Shown here piece after piece: positions 61,300 through 64,000 of a DNA stretch of 64,000 bases. The DNA is taken from contig JBAMDO010000030.1 in NCBI GenBank assembly GCA_037074765.1, positions 1 to 64,000 on the forward strand, written 5' to 3'. Each line of letters opens with the position of its first letter. Within the stretch, counting starts at the first letter, position 1. The position numbers were made by a program, and so were the translations under genes. Below the pieces are notes generated by a model that had not been told where the DNA came from, made no database searches, and was given only the letters and a program-made list of their open reading frames with translations. Origin of the DNA: Mansonella perstans. Its lineage: Eukaryota; Nematoda; Chromadorea; Rhabditida; Onchocercidae.

Positions 61300-62790
61300 T
61301 GCTGGCAATGTGATTTCTGTCTTAACTGATACCAAAGGAAAAAGTGCTACTTTGTTTCTAATTAATAAAAAGAAAGCATATAAGAAATAAAATTTTGCTA
61401 CAAACTATAGAACTCTTTGAAACAGAAGCAAAATTTCAGCATGATTTGAAAATTTTATAATTGAGATTTCTCCAAATTTTAAAGCAATTTGTGGTAATAA
61501 ACGAAAAAAAGCAAAAAAAAAAACGAAAGAGGAGTAAATTTGGAAAAGTTACCAGAAACAGATGGCATGAGAAAGAGATAAAGAAAGAGACATGTAAAGG
61601 TCCGTCGCGCATCCTTCGTGTTGACACTTTTAGTGTCAACGTAATACGCTTCAACAGTAATATATATTTTTCGTAAAAATGGATATATGGATATTGATCA
61701 AGTCAAGTATATTTATGTAGCAAGGGAAAGATTTGCAAAAGATTCCATACATATCTTTAGGTCAAATTCATAACCCAGTCATTATGAACTTAAAATCAAA
61801 TGATTCCAATTTCGTAACAATATGTAAAAGACATTTACAAAATGCCATATTTAAACCTTTTAATTTCTCTTAGAAAAATCTCTCTCTCTCACAAAATGCA
61901 GTGACATATAAAACTCTACGTATAATTTACAGAGGAGAATAAAAATTAATATTTTTCTTACAAATAATAACCATTTGCTCATTTTATTTTGCTCTTTGAG
62001 ATATCTGACATAAATTGGAATGGCTTCACTGAATACTGTTTGGCTTCGTTCGAGAGATACAGAACATGTCCTCGATCGAGATGAACTTGGCTTCTTGATA
62101 TAACCAAAGCAATTATTATTAGCAGCATCAACTGTTAACCTTAAAATTGATATATTTGCAGCTAAATCTAGTTATCGATTGCTCAAGTATTGGTTTTTCA
62201 AGTTCACTTTGAAAAAGGTGAGCTCTGAAATAATTAATAAAAAATGAACTAATTAGTTAATTGCATGATTTAATCAATAAACAGAAAACTGATACAGCGT
62301 TGAATGATGATCATTAATAAATCTTAAAGTATTTGTGGTTATTTTAAGAATGCTAATGATTTGGAGTAAAGTGCATTGTTTTATGATGGAGCCTACTGTT
62401 GTAAATAATGGAGCCTACTACTGTGAATTGAAATTCGAATTTCAAATACTTTATTTTTGCTTATTTACTTGTTTTTTGATATCGCACGTAACATAGGAAA
62501 ATTTGCTGGATTAAATGAATGATACACAGTATAAAAATGCATGAAAAACTTACTGAAGCGTAGATGGAATAGGGATTTCTGGTCGAAGATCGCAAGGTAA
62601 CATTGAATCATTGCTATGAAATAATGGCAAAGTTGAGGAAGCACGGAAATTGTGGCAATTATCTTTATCCATGGTACAGTTATAGTTGTGTTCCTTTTCG
62701 TAAAGTAATTCCAGTAATGAAAGTGGTTCTGGCGATACATCGCGTGAAGAATTTATGCCCCATTCGCCATCAAAAAAAATTACATCATTT
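53421..62790 (-). CDS. bpl-1: Holocarboxylase synthetase / biotin protein ligase
   Basis: Minus-strand exons, 3' to 5': 53421-53592, 53780-53852, 54162-54278, 54590-54704, 55616-55779, 55988-56052, 56608-56685, 56760-56992, 57242-57456, 57591-57663, 58627-58809, 59123-59341, 59662-59825, 60091-60238 (tentative), 60552-60734, 60850-61162, 61972-62131, 62208-62224 (tentative) and 62554 to about 62790. Phases agree from 61162 downward. The enzyme activates biotin with ATP and attaches it to carboxylases. Visible motifs are the biotinyl-AMP loop TKGKGRSGNQW, the catalytic KWPNDVYY, GGLIVN, IGAGLNLSN and the C-terminal TVHPDGNTFDMMKGLI. Upstream are the eukaryote-type GATase-like segments ILVFTGNN, SDTHIIYHLSYEAFC and VPALTPGYF. 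The extended N-terminal part (from about 60.5 kb) is low in recognisable domains, with a GCA/GCT-coded Ala5 run near 59800. The loop has Ser (GRSG) where human has GRGG. The start codon is not settled; ATG 62672 is one option. Confidence 0.88.
55486..55517. repeat. (TA)n microsatellite
   Basis: This AT dinucleotide run lies within an intron of the biotin ligase gene. Confidence 0.9.
61272..61300. repeat. (AC)n microsatellite
   Basis: This dinucleotide run lies within an intron of the biotin ligase gene. Confidence 0.9.
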
Positions 62791-63064
62791 ACGTAATTTT
62801 TCGATATTTATACCACTTCTTATGTTTATTATATAGTTTTTTCAATATGGTAGTTGACTCAGAAGCAAATACTTCTCTGTCTAATCTATAGACATTCAAA
62901 TCACTTCAACAGTGAAAATTCCAGCTACTATTAAAATATCAATTAAATAAAAATTCTAAGCATTAAAAATACTGGAATAAGCAGTTGACACTTTTGTGTT
63001 AACAATTTTTAGGGTGAAAAACCTTCAAAGTTCTATTGGATACGCTAATAATAACAGAACTTAC

Positions 63065-63145
63065 AACTAACAGCAGGCGATATGCTTCTTTGTAAACTGC
63101 TATTATCATCCAGTTGAACGAAAAATTTTTCTGGCAGTGTTATCA
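63065..63145 (-). CDS. Candidate exon, unassigned
   Basis: After ATTTTATAG on the minus strand, an 81-nt open stretch (phase 1 in, phase 1 out) encodes ITLPEKFFVQLDDNSS and ends at the strong donor AGTT|GTAAGT. It may be a 5' exon of the biotin ligase gene, but its phase could not be matched to the next exon I see. Confidence 0.4.
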
Positions 63146-63633
63146 CTATAAAATTAATTTTTCAAACATGTATCATGAAAAAGAGATTTCCGTTCAAAAA
63201 TATCTGCAAAGTCCGTTTGCAGATATTTTTCCCACAGGAAAAAGAAAACTTTTTTTAATGTCAAATTCTTAAAAAATCTTGAATCCGAAAAAGTTCCGAA
63301 AAATAACGCCAAATAACGCAAATAATGCCTAGTATATTTAAAAAAAATAAATAAATATAGTTTTTTTCCTGAAAAAGTAGTTTCACAAAATTTTCCACAA
63401 AATCCTGGCAAGCAAAGGAACTTATTCGATTCTAATCACTCTAGGACTCATATAGTTTTTATTTTTATTAAATATGCTAGGAAATTACAATTACCAATGC
63501 GAAAAAAAGTGCAGACAACTACGACTTTCTATTCTATATCGTTTTAAAGCAAACATCACACTGATCATTTTGAATTAATCAAGTGATAAATAAGAAATGA
63601 AAAAATTTCCATGCCTTCCATCATTTTAACTAC

Positions 63634-63771
63634 TGCTTTGCCCCCAATATCAAATAACGCCTTCTGTGACCACGCAAAAGCAATATCATAAAAATCCAAT
63701 AATGTACATTCATAAAGGATTTCCCATGGACGCCCTCGTCGATGAGCGATTTTATTGCATAAATTACCAAC
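63634..63771 (-). CDS. Candidate exon, unassigned
   Basis: After CTATTTAG on the minus strand, 46 codons are open and well composed: CNKIAHRRGRPWEILYEC then DFYDIAFAWSQKALFDIGGK. The frame ends at an in-phase donor GCA|GTAGTT, or GT three bases on. It could be a 5' exon of the biotin ligase gene or the end of a separate gene entering from the right edge. I recognise no domain. Confidence 0.45.
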
Positions 63772-64000
63772 CTAAATAGAGGGCTGTAAAACAAAATGTA
63801 AAAAATTAGAATTTCTAAAATTAATTTCAAATAAAATAAATCCTAGAAAATCCTCGTTTCCTTCTCATTACTTAAATAGTAATTGTAATCTCAATAACGC
63901 TCTTTCTAATAAATATCATATATAGAAAAGACATATCAGACGTGAAAACTTAATAGAACTGATGATAAACTGGAATGGCAATTAACATCACAGCTTGTAC
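63772..64000. other. Right-edge sequence, probably intron
   Basis: This is AT-rich with a pyrimidine-rich acceptor tract leading into the candidate exon at 63771. The last 40 bases read openly on the minus strand, but nothing can be called. Confidence 0.4.

Overview
The window is nuclear DNA of a nematode, most likely a spirurid or filarial clade III species. The reasons are very AT-rich intergenic DNA, short introns ending in TTTCAG or TTTTAG, a transthyretin-like secreted protein gene (a family expanded in nematodes), acceptor sites just upstream of start codons as in spliced-leader trans-splicing, and a short TTAGGC (nematode telomere repeat) tract. Species assignment is inference. Gene models were assembled by hand from splice sites, reading-frame phase and recalled family motifs; no database was searched.

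Layout, left to right: 3' end of a biogenic-amine type GPCR (+, to 911); 5 kb of minisatellite-rich DNA; a SET/MYND (SMYD-type) protein gene (+, 5923-11076) with several local duplications, tail-to-tail with a weak two-exon candidate (-, about 11103-11431); 8 kb of repeat-rich DNA; TMEM138 (+, 19350-21260); RNA polymerase subunit RPABC1/RPB5 (-, 23591-25600); a Tubby homologue (+, 28959-33899); a transthyretin-like protein (+, 35750-36779); an unrecognised type I membrane glycoprotein (+, 38595-40772); a 10-kb accessory stretch (about 40.8-50.1 kb) of dispersed repeats, a serpin-like fragment, a small secreted-peptide gene duplicated around a TTAGGC tract, and a stop-interrupted coding exon; NDUFB5 (+, 50791-52318); and holocarboxylase synthetase/biotin protein ligase (-, 53421 to about 62.8 kb), with further unassigned minus-strand exons to the right edge.

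The most notable points are: (1) a perfect RFX/DAF-19 X-box (GTTGCCTTGGTAAC) upstream of the Tubby gene and a one-mismatch X-box upstream of TMEM138, two ciliary genes within 15 kb; (2) tandem duplications that repeatedly include a 5' splice site: a 31-bp unit x7 and a 90-bp unit x2 in the SMYD gene, and a 15-bp array in the membrane-glycoprotein gene, plus a tandemly duplicated exon in the SMYD gene; (3) two GC-AG introns in neighbouring genes (TMEM138, RPB5); (4) a 380-bp block present twice 12.4 kb apart with one visible mismatch; (5) the TTAGGC tract at the join of a partly duplicated secreted-peptide gene. No CRISPR array, rRNA or tRNA gene was recognised.
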